A stretch of DNA of 64,000 nucleotides from Streptomyces sp. NBC_01237 (GCF_035917275.1 NZ_CP108508.1:6634001-6698000), one strand, 5' to 3'; positions 17,822 through 27,012 are shown, numbered from the stretch's first letter. The notes: generated by a model not told the origin, from the sequence alone. Numbers and translations are program-made.

Positions 17822-18316
17822 ATGAGTGGCTCGGGGGTAAAGGCAGCGGTCCGGTGGCTCGTGTCGGTGGCACCGGATCCGGCCGCGTGCCGGTGGGAAT
17901 GGGAGCGCAACCCTCGGGGGATCGTGCTCCTTCCCGCCGGCAAGCGCTGGGACGTGCTCATTCTTCCGGGGGAGCTGGGTTATCCGACGCTCGATGTGCT
18001 CACCCGTCTCGTCGAGCGGCCGGGTCCGGTCCTCGCCGACTTCGGCGATGCCCGGATGGGTTTCTTCGTGCCGCCGGGCACCGCGTCGCGCTGGCTCGGC
18101 ACCGGCGTACGGGGGGCGGGGCCGGGCACCTGGATCGTCGTCCCCCATCCGGGACGGGCGGCCGGGGGAGTGCGGTGGCTGATCCCGCCGGACGGATCGG
18201 GGACCCTCACGGACGCGACGCTTCTGGAGCTCGCGATGCACGAGGCGGCGGCGTCGCTGGCGACGGCGGCCCGGGGCGGCGACGGGGACGACTCCGGGAA
18301 CGAGGGGGGCCGCTGA
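17822..18316 (+). CDS. Conserved hypothetical protein
   Basis: A 164-residue protein without signal peptide or membrane span. The core RGIVLLPAGKRWDVLILPGE ... GPVLADFGDARMGFFVPPGTASRW ... GTWIVVPHP resembles the N-terminal domain of the actinobacterial bifunctional DNA primase/polymerase-like family, which has a similar order of LLP, WDVL and FFVPPG elements. This is a weak manual comparison and I do not claim enzymatic activity. The C-terminus (~145-164) is low-complexity Ala/Gly/Asp. The ATG at 17822 has GGAAGG six bases upstream. It sits alone between the oxidoreductase and chitinase genes. Confidence 0.7.
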   Translation: MSGSGVKAAVRWLVSVAPDPAACRWEWERNPRGIVLLPAGKRWDVLILPGELGYPTLDVLTRLVERPGPVLADFGDARMGFFVPPGTASRWLGTGVRGAGPGTWIVVPHPGRAAGGVRWLIPPDGSGTLTDATLLELAMHEAAASLATAARGGDGDDSGNEGGR

Positions 18317-18398
18317 GGGGAGCGTAGAGCCGGGACGGCGGGGCGGGACGGCGGGAGGGCCCGGCGCCGACCGCCCCCGCCGGGGAGCGCCAGAGGTC

Positions 18399-18427
18399 TT
18401 GACAACCTGATTGGTCTGGACCATGTT
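18399..18427 (+). promoter_or_regulatory. Chitinase promoter with a DasR-responsive-element-like site
   Basis: TTGACA (18399-18404) is followed after 17 bases by CATGTT (18422-18427). The spacer and -10 box contain TGGTCTGGACCA (18412-18423), one mismatch from the DasR core TGGTCTAGACCA. In Streptomyces DasR, the N-acetylglucosamine-responsive GntR regulator, controls many chitinase genes through such sites, so repression by DasR is predicted. Confidence 0.75.
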
Positions 18428-18469
18428 GTGCGCACGTCACACCCCATTCCCCCCTGCACGGAGGCTGTT

Positions 18470-20293
18470 GTGGAACGTACGGGACTCCCCGCCCGATATT
18501 CCGGACTTCTGGCCGCTTTCTCGGCTGCCCTGCTCGCCGCCGGAGCGCTGGTCGCCACGGCCCCGCCGGCGGGCGCCGCCGACGCCGAACTGGCGCGCAA
18601 CGGCGGCTTCGAGGCGGGCCTGGACGGCTGGAGCTGTACGGGCGGCAGCGGAGCCGCTGTCAGCACGCCCGCGCACAGCGGCACTTCCGCGCTGCGGGCC
18701 ACCCCGGCCGGCGCCGACTACGCCAAGTGCTCCCAGAGCGTGACGGTCAAGCCCGACTCCACGTACACGCTCAGCGCCTGGGTGCAGGGGTCCTACGTCT
18801 ATCTCGGCGCGGCCGGCACCGGCACCACCGACGTCTCCACCTGGACCCAGTCCACCGGGGCCTGGAAGCAGCTCACCACCACCTTCAAGACCGGCCCGGC
18901 CACCACCTCGGTGAGCGTCTACACCCACGGCTGGTACGGCACCCCCGCCTACTACGCCGACGACCTCAGCCTTGTCGGACCGGGCGGCGACCCCGTCACG
19001 CTCCCGGCCACGCCCGCCGGACTGAAGGCCGGACCGGTCACCGCCTCCTCCGTCGACCTCTCCTGGACGGCCTCCGCCGGAGCCACCGGCTACCAGGTCT
19101 ACCGGGGCGGTACGAAGGTGGCCTCCACCACCGCCACCTCGGCCACCGTGACGGGCCTGACCGCCTCGACCGCGTACAGCTTCCAGGTCGCCGCGGTCAA
19201 CGCCGCCGGGGAGTCCGCGAAATCGGCCGCCGTCAGCGCCACCACCACGGCGGGCGGCGGGGGAGGCGACGCGGGGCTCCCGGCCCACGCGCTCGTCGGC
19301 TATCTGCACTCCAGCTTCGCCAACGGCTCCGGCTACACGCGGATGGCGGACGTGCCCGCCTCCTGGGACGTCATCAACCTCGCCTTCGGCGAGCCGACCT
19401 CCGTCACCTCGGGCGACATACGCTTCTCGCTCTGCCCGGTGGCCGAATGCCCGAACGTCGAGTCGGAGGCGGAGTTCAAGGCCGCCATCAAGGCCAAGCA
19501 GGCCGCGGGCAAGAAGGTGCTGATCTCGATCGGCGGCCAGAACGGTCAGGTGCAGCTCTCCACCACCGCCGCCCGCGACGCCTTCGTCACCTCGGTGTCC
19601 AAGATCATCGACACCTATGGCCTGGACGGCCTGGACATCGACTTCGAGGGGCACTCGCTCTCGCTGAACACCGGTGACACCGACTTCCGCAACCCGACGT
19701 CGCCGGTCATCGTCAACCTGATCTCCGCGGTGAAGACCCTCAAGGCCAAGTACGGTTCCGGCTTCGTCCTCACCATGGCGCCCGAGACCTTCTTCGTGCA
19801 GCTCGGCTACCAGTACTACGGCTCCGGCCCGTGGGGCGGTCAGGACCCGCGCGCCGGTGCCTACCTGCCGGTCATCCACGCCCTGCGGGACGATCTGACC
19901 CTGCTGCACGTCCAGGACTACAACTCGGGCTCCATCATGGGCCTGGACAACCAGTACCACTCCATGGGCGGCGCCGACTTCCACATCGCCATGACGGACA
20001 TGCTGCTCACCGGCTTCCCGGTGGCGGGCGACCAGACGAAGGTCTTCCCGGCGCTCCGTCCCGAGCAGGTCGCCTTCGGCCTCCCCGCCTCGACCCAGGC
20101 GGGCAACGGGCACACCTCGCCCGCCGAGGTCACCAAGGCGCTGAACTGCCTGACGAAGAAGACCGACTGCGGCTCGTACCAGACGCACGGCACCTGGTCC
20201 GGCCTGCGCGGGCTGATGACCTGGTCGATCAACTGGGACCGCTTCAACAACTGGGAGTTCTCGAAGAACTTCGACGCCTACTTCGGCGGCTGA
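18470..20293 (+). CDS. Secreted GH18 chitinase with carbohydrate-binding and FnIII domains
   Basis: A 607-residue secreted chitinase hydrolysing beta-1,4-linked N-acetylglucosamine polymers. Domains in order: Sec signal peptide (~1-36, ending APPAGAADA); a CenC-like carbohydrate-binding module (~38-170, ELARNGGFEAGLDGWS ... YYADDLSLVG); a fibronectin type III domain (~180-260, with SWTASAGATGYQVYRGG); a short Gly linker; and the GH18 barrel from ~268. The catalytic DxxDxDxE motif is seen as LDGLDIDFEG. The GTG at 18470 has GGAGG five bases upstream and gives a good signal peptide. Expression is probably induced by chitin breakdown products through the DasR-like site upstream. The last 50 bases overlap the convergent PAP2 gene. 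Confidence 0.95.
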   Translation: MERTGLPARYSGLLAAFSAALLAAGALVATAPPAGAADAELARNGGFEAGLDGWSCTGGSGAAVSTPAHSGTSALRATPAGADYAKCSQSVTVKPDSTYTLSAWVQGSYVYLGAAGTGTTDVSTWTQSTGAWKQLTTTFKTGPATTSVSVYTHGWYGTPAYYADDLSLVGPGGDPVTLPATPAGLKAGPVTASSVDLSWTASAGATGYQVYRGGTKVASTTATSATVTGLTASTAYSFQVAAVNAAGESAKSAAVSATTTAGGGGGDAGLPAHALVGYLHSSFANGSGYTRMADVPASWDVINLAFGEPTSVTSGDIRFSLCPVAECPNVESEAEFKAAIKAKQAAGKKVLISIGGQNGQVQLSTTAARDAFVTSVSKIIDTYGLDGLDIDFEGHSLSLNTGDTDFRNPTSPVIVNLISAVKTLKAKYGSGFVLTMAPETFFVQLGYQYYGSGPWGGQDPRAGAYLPVIHALRDDLTLLHVQDYNSGSIMGLDNQYHSMGGADFHIAMTDMLLTGFPVAGDQTKVFPALRPEQVAFGLPASTQAGNGHTSPAEVTKALNCLTKKTDCGSYQTHGTWSGLRGLMTWSINWDRFNNWEFSKNFDAYFGG

Positions 20294-21074
20294 CCGACCG
20301 CAGCGCCCTGTCCAGCACCACCAGCAGCACCCCGCTCAGGCACCAACTGGCGACCACGTCGAGGGGCCAGTGGTAGCCGCGCAGCACCAGACCGATGCTC
20401 GTCGCCGCCGTCAGCAGGACGGCGGCGACGAGCATCATCCATGAGCGCCTCAGGTACGGGGCCAGCAGCAGCGCCGCCGCGCCGTACGCCACCGCGGCCG
20501 TCGCCGTGTGGCCCGAGGGGTAGTAGCCGGTCGCCTCGGTCAGTGGCCCCTGGCGGTCGGTCCACAGCTTCAGCGGGACGATCAGCGCGGGCACCGCCGC
20601 CATCGTGAGGGCCGCGTACAGCGGCTCGCGACGGGCGCCGCGCAGCAGCGCGCAGATGATCGCGCAGGCGAGCACCGGGAGCGCGACCTGCATATTGCCG
20701 AGGTCGCTGAGGAGATCGGCGATCCGGGTGGGGCCACGCCCCGCCAGGGCCCGGCCGATCCGCTCGTCCGGTCCGAGCAGGGGGCCGTCGGCCACCACCT
20801 GCCAGGTGATGAGTGCGAAGAGCACCAGAAGCGCCGGCACCAGGGAAATGAGAGAAGCCGGCCACCGGGGAACAGGGGGGGGTGTTCCGGGATGGCCGGC
20901 CGGATCGGTTTGCCGCGCGCCCCGGGGGGTGTGGGGCGAGCGGCCATCCGATCGGTGAGGAGTTCCGGAGCCAGAGGCTCCAGCGGTGTGCGCGAGGGCA
21001 CGACCGGGTCCGTGCTGGGGAAGCCCCGGCCCGGCATCGCCCGCAGTCCCCTGCGGGCGAGGTGTTTCTCTCAT
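20244..21074 (-). CDS. PAP2-superfamily membrane phosphatase
   Basis: A predicted 276-residue integral membrane phosphatase acting on lipid phosphates such as undecaprenyl or phosphatidic acid phosphates. The three active-site motifs are visible: KLWTDRQGP (motif 1), YPSGHTA (motif 2) and RGYHWPLDV (motif 3). About five or six hydrophobic spans start near residue 75. The start is uncertain: ATG 21074 gives a Pro/Gly/Arg-rich N-terminus with no obvious function, ATG 21173 would lengthen it, and neither has a good ribosome-binding site. The 3' end overlaps the convergent chitinase gene by 50 bases. It lies 148 bases downstream of gabT. Confidence 0.8.
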   Translation of the reverse strand: MRETPRPQGTAGDAGPGLPQHGPGRALAHTAGASGSGTPHRSDGRSPHTPRGARQTDPAGHPGTPPPVPRWPASLISLVPALLVLFALITWQVVADGPLLGPDERIGRALAGRGPTRIADLLSDLGNMQVALPVLACAIICALLRGARREPLYAALTMAAVPALIVPLKLWTDRQGPLTEATGYYPSGHTATAAVAYGAAALLLAPYLRRSWMMLVAAVLLTAATSIGLVLRGYHWPLDVVASWCLSGVLLVVLDRALRSVSRRSRRRSSSRTPSC

Positions 21075-21222
21075 CTGCAGAAACCGTACGGCAGCCGAGG
21101 GGCGACCGACAGCGGGAACCCGGTCCCGCCATCGGCCCCGCACACCTTCTTCACAGGCCCACACGCGCGCCATGGACCGCCCCGAAAATGATGTCTCTTC
21201 CTCGGCCTGGGGTTCGAATCGA

Positions 21223-22563
21223 TCAGATGCGGGCGAACGCCTGCTCGATGATGTCGAGTCCCTCGTTCAGCAGGTTCTCGCCGATCACGAGCGGCGGCAG
21301 GAAGCGCAGCACATTGCCGTACGTGCCACAGGTGAGGACCAGCAGACCCTCGGCGTGGCAGGCCCTGGCGAGCGCGGCGGCGGCCGCGGCGTTCGGGGTC
21401 TTGGCACCGGACTCCACCAGCTCGATCGCGATCATGGCGCCGCGGCCGCGGATGTCACCGATGATGTCGCCGTTCGGGAGCTTCGCCCGCATCTCGGCGA
21501 GGCGGCCCTTCATGACCTCCTCGATGCGCTTGGCCCGGCCGTTCAGGTCCAACTCACGCATGGTCTCGATGGCACCGAGCGCACCCGCGCAGGCGACCGG
21601 GTTGCCGCCGTAGGTGCCGCCCAGGCCACCGGCGTGCGCGGCGTCCATGATCTCGGCGCGCCCCGTCACGGCGGACAGCGGCAGGCCGCCCGCGATGCCC
21701 TTGGCGGTCGTGATCAGGTCCGGGACGATGCGCTCGTCCTCGCAGGCGAACCACTGGCCGGTACGGCAGAAGCCGGACTGGATCTCGTCCGCGACGAACA
21801 CGATCCCGTTGTCCTTGGCGAACTGGGCGATCGCCGGGAGGAAGCCCTTGGCCGGCTCGATGAAGCCGCCCTCGCCGAGGACCGGCTCGATGATGATCGC
21901 GGCGACGTTGTCCGCGCCGATCTGCTTGGTGATCTCGTCGATGGCCTGCGCGGACGCCTCGGCGCCGGCGTTCTCGGCACCGGTCGGCCAGCGGTAGCCG
22001 TAGGCGACCGGGACACGGTAGACCTCGGGCGCGAACGGACCGAAGCCCTGCTTGTACGGCATGTTCTTCGCCGTCAGCGCCATCGTGAGGTTCGTCCGGC
22101 CGTGGTAGCCGTGGTCGAAGACGACGACGGCGGTGCGCTTCGTGTAGGCGCGGGCGATCTTCACGGCGTTCTCGACGGCCTCGGCGCCCGAGTTGAACAG
22201 CGCGGACTTCTTCGCGTGGTCGCCCGGCGTCAGCTCGGCGAGCTGCTCACAGACCTCGACGTACCCCTCGTACGGCGTGACCATGAAACAGGTGTGGGTG
22301 AAGTCGGCGAGCTGCGCGGACGCGCGGCGCACGACGGCCTCGGCGGAGGCACCCACCGACGTCACGGCGATACCCGAACCGAAGTCGATCAGCCGGTTGC
22401 CGTCCACGTCCTCGATGATCCCGCCACCGGCGCGGGCGGTGAACACCGGCAGGGTGGAGCCCACACCTGCGGCGACCGCCGCGAGACGGCGAGCCTGCAG
22501 CTCGACCGACTTCGGGCCGGGGATGGCGGTGACGACGCGTCGCTCCTGCGGAATAGCGGTCAT
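21223..22563 (-). CDS. gabT: 4-aminobutyrate (GABA) aminotransferase
   Basis: A 446-residue PLP-dependent class III aminotransferase converting GABA and 2-oxoglutarate to succinate semialdehyde and glutamate. The PLP lysine is in LITTAKGIAGGLP, the phosphate-binding segment is FNSGAEAVENAVKIAR, and the aspartate that contacts the pyridine nitrogen is in FVADEIQSGFCRTG. Length is normal. The ATG at 22563 has AGGAG upstream. GABA produced by the aminobutyraldehyde dehydrogenases elsewhere in the window is its substrate. A TAGCCT element (22607-22602, minus strand) could be the -10 box, giving a short leader. Confidence 0.95.
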   Translation of the reverse strand: MTAIPQERRVVTAIPGPKSVELQARRLAAVAAGVGSTLPVFTARAGGGIIEDVDGNRLIDFGSGIAVTSVGASAEAVVRRASAQLADFTHTCFMVTPYEGYVEVCEQLAELTPGDHAKKSALFNSGAEAVENAVKIARAYTKRTAVVVFDHGYHGRTNLTMALTAKNMPYKQGFGPFAPEVYRVPVAYGYRWPTGAENAGAEASAQAIDEITKQIGADNVAAIIIEPVLGEGGFIEPAKGFLPAIAQFAKDNGIVFVADEIQSGFCRTGQWFACEDERIVPDLITTAKGIAGGLPLSAVTGRAEIMDAAHAGGLGGTYGGNPVACAGALGAIETMRELDLNGRAKRIEEVMKGRLAEMRAKLPNGDIIGDIRGRGAMIAIELVESGAKTPNAAAAAALARACHAEGLLVLTCGTYGNVLRFLPPLVIGENLLNEGLDIIEQAFARI

Positions 22564-22967
22564 GAGGGGCTCCTGGGGGTGTTTCGGACGCTTCTTCGTG
22601 CAGGCTAGGGGCGGGACGGCGGTGCGGGCATGCTCCGATCGGGAGTGATGGGGGCGTGTCCTTGTCCGTCGCGGACAGAAGAGGGCGCGCGGAAGCCGGG
22701 GAGGCCGTCGGCACGTGGCCGACCGCCCGGGGGCTGTCCCGTCGTCGCTGCGGGCGCGCGACGACGGCTACGGCACCTCGCGGCGTTGCCGGAACGCCCG
22801 AATGCATCCCGTATGCGGACGTCCCTCCGCCTCGCGACGCGCCGCGTCCGACGCCGCGCGCCGATCCGCCGGGGACCACGGGACAGTACTTGGCTGAACT
22901 CCCCGTGCGGGCCCACTAGATTGACCGGGGCAGTGGACGGACCTGGCTGGTCAGGGGGCAACGGTTC
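22564..22967. promoter_or_regulatory. 404-bp divergent intergenic region with candidate operators and promoters
   Basis: No convincing gene is seen in this gap. It contains two short palindromes, TGTCCG-TCG-CGGACA (22663-22677) and GTCGGC-ACGTG-GCCGAC (22707-22723), and a 10-bp hairpin, CCGTCGTCGC (22739-22748) / GCGACGACGG (22758-22767). On the plus strand CTGAAC (22894-22899) and TAGATT (22917-22922), 17 bases apart, are a likely promoter for the ATPase gene. On the minus strand TAGCCT may be the gabT -10 box. The palindromes are candidate sites for a shared regulator such as the nearby PucR-type protein; this is inference. Confidence 0.4.
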
Positions 22968-25328
22968 ATGAACGACGAAGGCACGCACCGCGCACGGGGC
23001 ACGAGCGCGAAACGGGTGCCCGGACCCACGCCGCCACCGCCGTCCGCGCCGCCCCGGATCGGGGCCCCGGACGAGGGGCCCCCGCTCGACGAATGGCTGC
23101 GCACCCCGCGCCGGCCGCAGGACCCGGGCATCTGGCGGTACGGATACACCCCGCGGCCCCCCGAGCGGCCCGAGGGCGTCTCCGACCGCTCCCTGGTGGT
23201 CGGCGTGGTGATCTCGCTGCTGTCCGGCCTGCTCCTGTGGTCGCTCTGGCGCAACGGCTACCTCCCCTACCGGCTGGTCCCGGTGAAGCTCTTCACCCCC
23301 GGCGACTGGTGGTACGCCGGGAGCTTCGGCGGTCCCGCGACGGTCGACGGAGCCCGTGCCCTCACCGTGTACGAGGCCGTCCTGTTCGGGCTCCTGGTCT
23401 ACGGCTGCGGACGCCTGGGCAACTGGTCCGAGCTCTTCCGCCGCCATGTGGCGGACCGGGGGCAGCCCTTCCTCGCGGTGGCGGCGGCGGTGGGCGCGGG
23501 GCTGGCACAGCTGCTCGTCTGGAAGGACGCCGTGCCGGTCCTCAGGCCCGCCCTGATCCTGGCCGCCGCGGTCGTGGGCGGCGAGAACTTCCAGAGCCAG
23601 ACGGTCGTGAACATCGTCTACACGGTGATCGCCGCCGCGGTGCTCTGGCCGTTCGCCCTGCTGGGGCACTGGCGCGAACTGGCCACCACCCATCTCAGGA
23701 AGCGCTCCGCCGCGCGGGCACCGGATGAGGCACTCCCCGTACCGGCGCAGGTCTCCGCCACCTCTGCCGACCGGTGGCCCGAGCTGCGGGCCGCCGGGTG
23801 GACGGACGCCGCCGACGCCCTGACCACCGAGGTGCGCACCGGCCGCATGAACGACGTCGACTGCGCACGGCTGCGCCACGCCTGGGCCGTCGGCCGGGGC
23901 CACCCCGACCGGCTCGCCGCGCTGAGCGAAGCCGTCCTGCGTGCCGGAGGCGCCGCCGCCCTGCACCCCTCGGGACGGCGCGACCTGCCCCGGCGCACCG
24001 CCCGGCACGACCTGCTCACCGGACAGGTCCGGATCGGCCGCTGCGCCGACGACGCGCACAACCCGTACGCCCGCCGGGGCGCGGGCCTGGCCCTGGACCC
24101 CACGCTGCTGGGCACCTCGCTGCTGGCGGTGGGGCCGCCCGGAGCCGGCAAGTCCGCCCGGCTGGTGCGGCCGGTCGTCGAGTCCCTCGCCCTCCAGGCC
24201 CTCGCCGGGAAGGCGGCGCTGCTCGCCGTCGGCGCCACCGGAGCGCCGCTCGGCCACGACGACGCCTACGACGTCGTCGTGGCGATCGGTGACCCCGAAT
24301 CCGCCCACGACTTCGACCTGTACGGCGGCACGACCGATCCCGACGAGGCCGCGACCGTGCTCGCGGAGGGGCTGATCGGCGACGTCGGCAGCCTCGACAG
24401 CCGACGCGCCGCGACCGTACTGGCCCAGCTGCTCGGCCCCTACCGCGCCGCCCACGGCTGCTTCCCCGGCGTCCCCGAACTGCGCGAGCTCCTCGACGGC
24501 GACCCGCACCCGCTGGCCGCGCTGAGGGCGTCGCTCGAAGCGGGCGGGCACCGGGCCATGCTGCGCGAACTGGACGCCCGCGCCCGCCAGGCGGGCGGGG
24601 CGGGAGATCCCGCCCCGGTACTCGCCGACCGGATCGCCCTGCTCGACCGGCCCGCGTTCGCCGGATTCTTCACCACCGGTGAACAGGCCCGCGCCTTCTC
24701 CCTGCGCTCCCTGGAACAGCATCCGCTGCGGGTCCGTGTCGACCTCCCGGAACGCGGCCACGCGGAGGCGTCCCGGCTGCTCACCCGGCTCCTGCTCGCC
24801 CAGTTCAACGCCATCACCTCGGCCCGCACCGACCGTTCGCTCTTCGTCTGCCTCGTCCTGGACGACGCCACCCACGCCGTCACCGCCGAGACCGTCCGGG
24901 GCATCCGGCGCCTGCGCTCCGTGAACGCGGGCGTGGTCCTCGCGCTGCGGACGATCGACGACGTCCCGGAGAACCTGCACACCCCCCTGCTCGGCGCGGT
25001 CGGCTGCACCATGGCCTTCTCCGGCCTCACCACCTGGGACGGCAAGCGGTTCACCGAGGCATGGGGCAAGGAATGGGTGGAGACCCGTGAGGTCGCCCAG
25101 CACACCGTCTTCGCCGACCAGCCGTTCACCCGGGCCCTGCACGCGCTGCGCAAGCTCGTCACCGGCAAGGCCGTGACCAGGGACGCCGTGACCGTACGGC
25201 AGGTCGAGCGGGAGCGCTGGTCGGCCTCCGAGCTGGCGTACTCCGTTCCGGCCGGGCACGCGGTGCTCTCCCTGACGACGGTCGACGGCGAGCACGCGCC
25301 CCCGCTCCTGGTGGAGCTCGGCGGCTGA
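22968..25328 (+). CDS. Membrane ATPase of the FtsK-HerA superfamily, VirD4/TraG-like
   Basis: A 786-residue ATP-binding membrane protein. A Pro-rich N-terminus (~1-75) leads into hydrophobic spans at ~82-100, ~135-150, ~165-180, ~190-205 and ~215-230. The ATPase domain has Walker A as AVGPPGAGKSARL (~residue 390) and a Walker B-like LFVCLVLDDATH (~630), then RSVNAGVVLALRTIDDVPE. This order of N-terminal spans followed by a P-loop domain resembles type IV coupling proteins (VirD4/TraG/TraD), which move DNA or protein across membranes. No relaxase or mating-pair gene is present, and its location next to gabT indicates a chromosomal function. The cargo is unknown. The ATG at 22968 is preceded by AGGGGG. 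Confidence 0.75.
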   Translation: MNDEGTHRARGTSAKRVPGPTPPPPSAPPRIGAPDEGPPLDEWLRTPRRPQDPGIWRYGYTPRPPERPEGVSDRSLVVGVVISLLSGLLLWSLWRNGYLPYRLVPVKLFTPGDWWYAGSFGGPATVDGARALTVYEAVLFGLLVYGCGRLGNWSELFRRHVADRGQPFLAVAAAVGAGLAQLLVWKDAVPVLRPALILAAAVVGGENFQSQTVVNIVYTVIAAAVLWPFALLGHWRELATTHLRKRSAARAPDEALPVPAQVSATSADRWPELRAAGWTDAADALTTEVRTGRMNDVDCARLRHAWAVGRGHPDRLAALSEAVLRAGGAAALHPSGRRDLPRRTARHDLLTGQVRIGRCADDAHNPYARRGAGLALDPTLLGTSLLAVGPPGAGKSARLVRPVVESLALQALAGKAALLAVGATGAPLGHDDAYDVVVAIGDPESAHDFDLYGGTTDPDEAATVLAEGLIGDVGSLDSRRAATVLAQLLGPYRAAHGCFPGVPELRELLDGDPHPLAALRASLEAGGHRAMLRELDARARQAGGAGDPAPVLADRIALLDRPAFAGFFTTGEQARAFSLRSLEQHPLRVRVDLPERGHAEASRLLTRLLLAQFNAITSARTDRSLFVCLVLDDATHAVTAETVRGIRRLRSVNAGVVLALRTIDDVPENLHTPLLGAVGCTMAFSGLTTWDGKRFTEAWGKEWVETREVAQHTVFADQPFTRALHALRKLVTGKAVTRDAVTVRQVERERWSASELAYSVPAGHAVLSLTTVDGEHAPPLLVELGG

Positions 25329-25428
25329 GAACGGTCACGGGGACCCTGCCGCCCTGGCAGAATCGAAGGTGGCCGTTCATACGGGACGGCGAAATCGACA
25401 CCATCGACCTCTGAGGGTTCCCGGTCCC

Positions 25429-27012
25429 ATGCCCCCCACGCTCGCCTCGCTCATCAAGCACCCGGCGCTCAAGCTCACGGTGCGTGCGGGGGCGGACCGG
25501 CTCGACACCCCCGTGCGCTGGGCGCACGCCAGCGAGCTCGCCGATCCCGTGCCGTACATGGACGGCGGCGAGCTCCTGCTCGTCACCGCCACCAACCTCG
25601 ACGCCGAGAACGCCGAGGCGATGCGCCGGTACGTGCGGCGGCTGGCCGGAGCCGGAGTGGCCGGGGTCGGCTTCGCGGTCGGCGTCACCTACGACGACAT
25701 CCCGCAGGCACTCGTCGACGCCGCCGACGAGGCCGGGATGCCGCTCCTCGAAGTCCCGCGCCGCACCCCGTTCCTCGCCATCAGCAAGGCCGTCTCCGCC
25801 GCCATCGCCGCCGACCAGTACCGCGCCGTCACCGCGGGCTTCGAGGCCCAGCGCGAACTGACCAGGGCCGCGCTCGCCGGGGACGGTCCCGCCGATCTCC
25901 TCACCCGGCTCGCCGCGCACGTCGACGGCTGGGCCGCCCTGTACGACACCTCGGGCGCCGTCGTCGCCGCCGCGCCCGACTGGGCCGCCCGCCGCGCCGC
26001 CCGGCTCACCCCGGACGTGGAGCGCCTACGGGAGCGGCCCGCGCCGGCCAGCGTGGTCGTCGGCGGCACCGACGACCGGGTCGAGCTCCAGTCGCTGGGC
26101 ACCGGACGCCGGGCCCGCGGCGCCCTGGCCGTCGGCACCGGGGCCGCGCTGGGGACCGCCGAGCGGTACGCCGTGCACTCGGCCGTCGCCCTGCTGACCC
26201 TGACCACCGCCCGCTCCCGCTCGCTCCAGGGCGCCGAGCAGCGGCTCGGCGCGGCGGTCCTGCGCATGCTGCTGGCCGGGGAGTCCGACCATGCGCGGGC
26301 CGTCGCCGGAGACCTGTACGGCGGGCTGCTGGACGCCCCGTTCCGGCTGCTGATCGCCGAGTCCACCGCACCGGCCGGATCCGAACCGCTCGCCGGGACG
26401 ATGGAGGCCGCCGCCGCCCGGTCCGGCGAGACACTGCTCATGGTCCCCGAGGGCGAACGCCTGGTGGTCCTGGCCGCGGACGGCGGCGCGGCGGTCGCCG
26501 CCTGCACCGCGTACGCCGAGGCCCAGGACGGGCGCCCGGCCCGCGAGCCGGGCACCGAGGAGGGCGAGGTCGTCGTGGGCCTGTCCGCCCCGGCCGGACC
26601 GATCGCCGTGTCCGCCGCGTACAAGCAGGCCGAGCAGTCCCTCTCGGTCGCCCGCCGACGGGGCAGGGCCCTGGTCGAGCACGAGGAGCTGGCGGCGGGC
26701 TCGGTGCTGCCGCTGCTGGCCGACGACGCGGTACGGGCCTTCGCGGACGGGATGCTCCGTGCGCTGCACGAGCACGACGCGAAGGGCCGCGGCGACCTCG
26801 TCGCCTCCCTGCGCGCCTGGCTCTCCCGGCACGGCCAGTGGGACGCCGCCGCCGCGGACCTGGGCGTGCACCGGCACACCCTGCGCTACCGGATGCGCCG
26901 GGTGGAGGAGATCCTGGGCCGTTCGCTCGACGATCCGGATGCCCGGATGGAGCTGTGGCTGGCCCTCAAGGCGACGGCGGCGGGCACGACGACGGGACCC
27001 GCGCCGAAGTGA
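25429..27012 (+). CDS. PucR-family transcriptional regulator
   Basis: A 527-residue DNA-binding regulator. The N-terminal PucR domain (~1-125) begins PTLASLIKHPALKLTVRAGA and includes MDGGELLLVTATNL. A variable sensory middle follows. The C-terminal HTH_30 domain (~465-515) reads LRAWLSRHGQWDAAAADLGV and HRHTLRYRMRRVEEILG. Relatives control purine, GABA and amino-acid catabolism and often sit beside their targets. Here gabT, an aldehyde dehydrogenase gene and the ATPase gene surround it, so regulation of GABA/polyamine breakdown is plausible. The ATG at 25429 starts exactly at the PucR domain. Confidence 0.9.
   Translation: MPPTLASLIKHPALKLTVRAGADRLDTPVRWAHASELADPVPYMDGGELLLVTATNLDAENAEAMRRYVRRLAGAGVAGVGFAVGVTYDDIPQALVDAADEAGMPLLEVPRRTPFLAISKAVSAAIAADQYRAVTAGFEAQRELTRAALAGDGPADLLTRLAAHVDGWAALYDTSGAVVAAAPDWAARRAARLTPDVERLRERPAPASVVVGGTDDRVELQSLGTGRRARGALAVGTGAALGTAERYAVHSAVALLTLTTARSRSLQGAEQRLGAAVLRMLLAGESDHARAVAGDLYGGLLDAPFRLLIAESTAPAGSEPLAGTMEAAAARSGETLLMVPEGERLVVLAADGGAAVAACTAYAEAQDGRPAREPGTEEGEVVVGLSAPAGPIAVSAAYKQAEQSLSVARRRGRALVEHEELAAGSVLPLLADDAVRAFADGMLRALHEHDAKGRGDLVASLRAWLSRHGQWDAAAADLGVHRHTLRYRMRRVEEILGRSLDDPDARMELWLALKATAAGTTTGPAPK

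Noticed and set aside
22605..25295. An 896-codon minus-strand open frame opposite the VirD4-like ATPase gene
   Set aside because: Shadow frame. The plus strand shows Walker motifs and membrane spans, whereas the minus translation is featureless.
22968..25328. Treating the VirD4/TraG-like gene as part of an integrative conjugative element
   Set aside because: No integrase, relaxase, replication gene, attachment site or flanking repeat is visible nearby.
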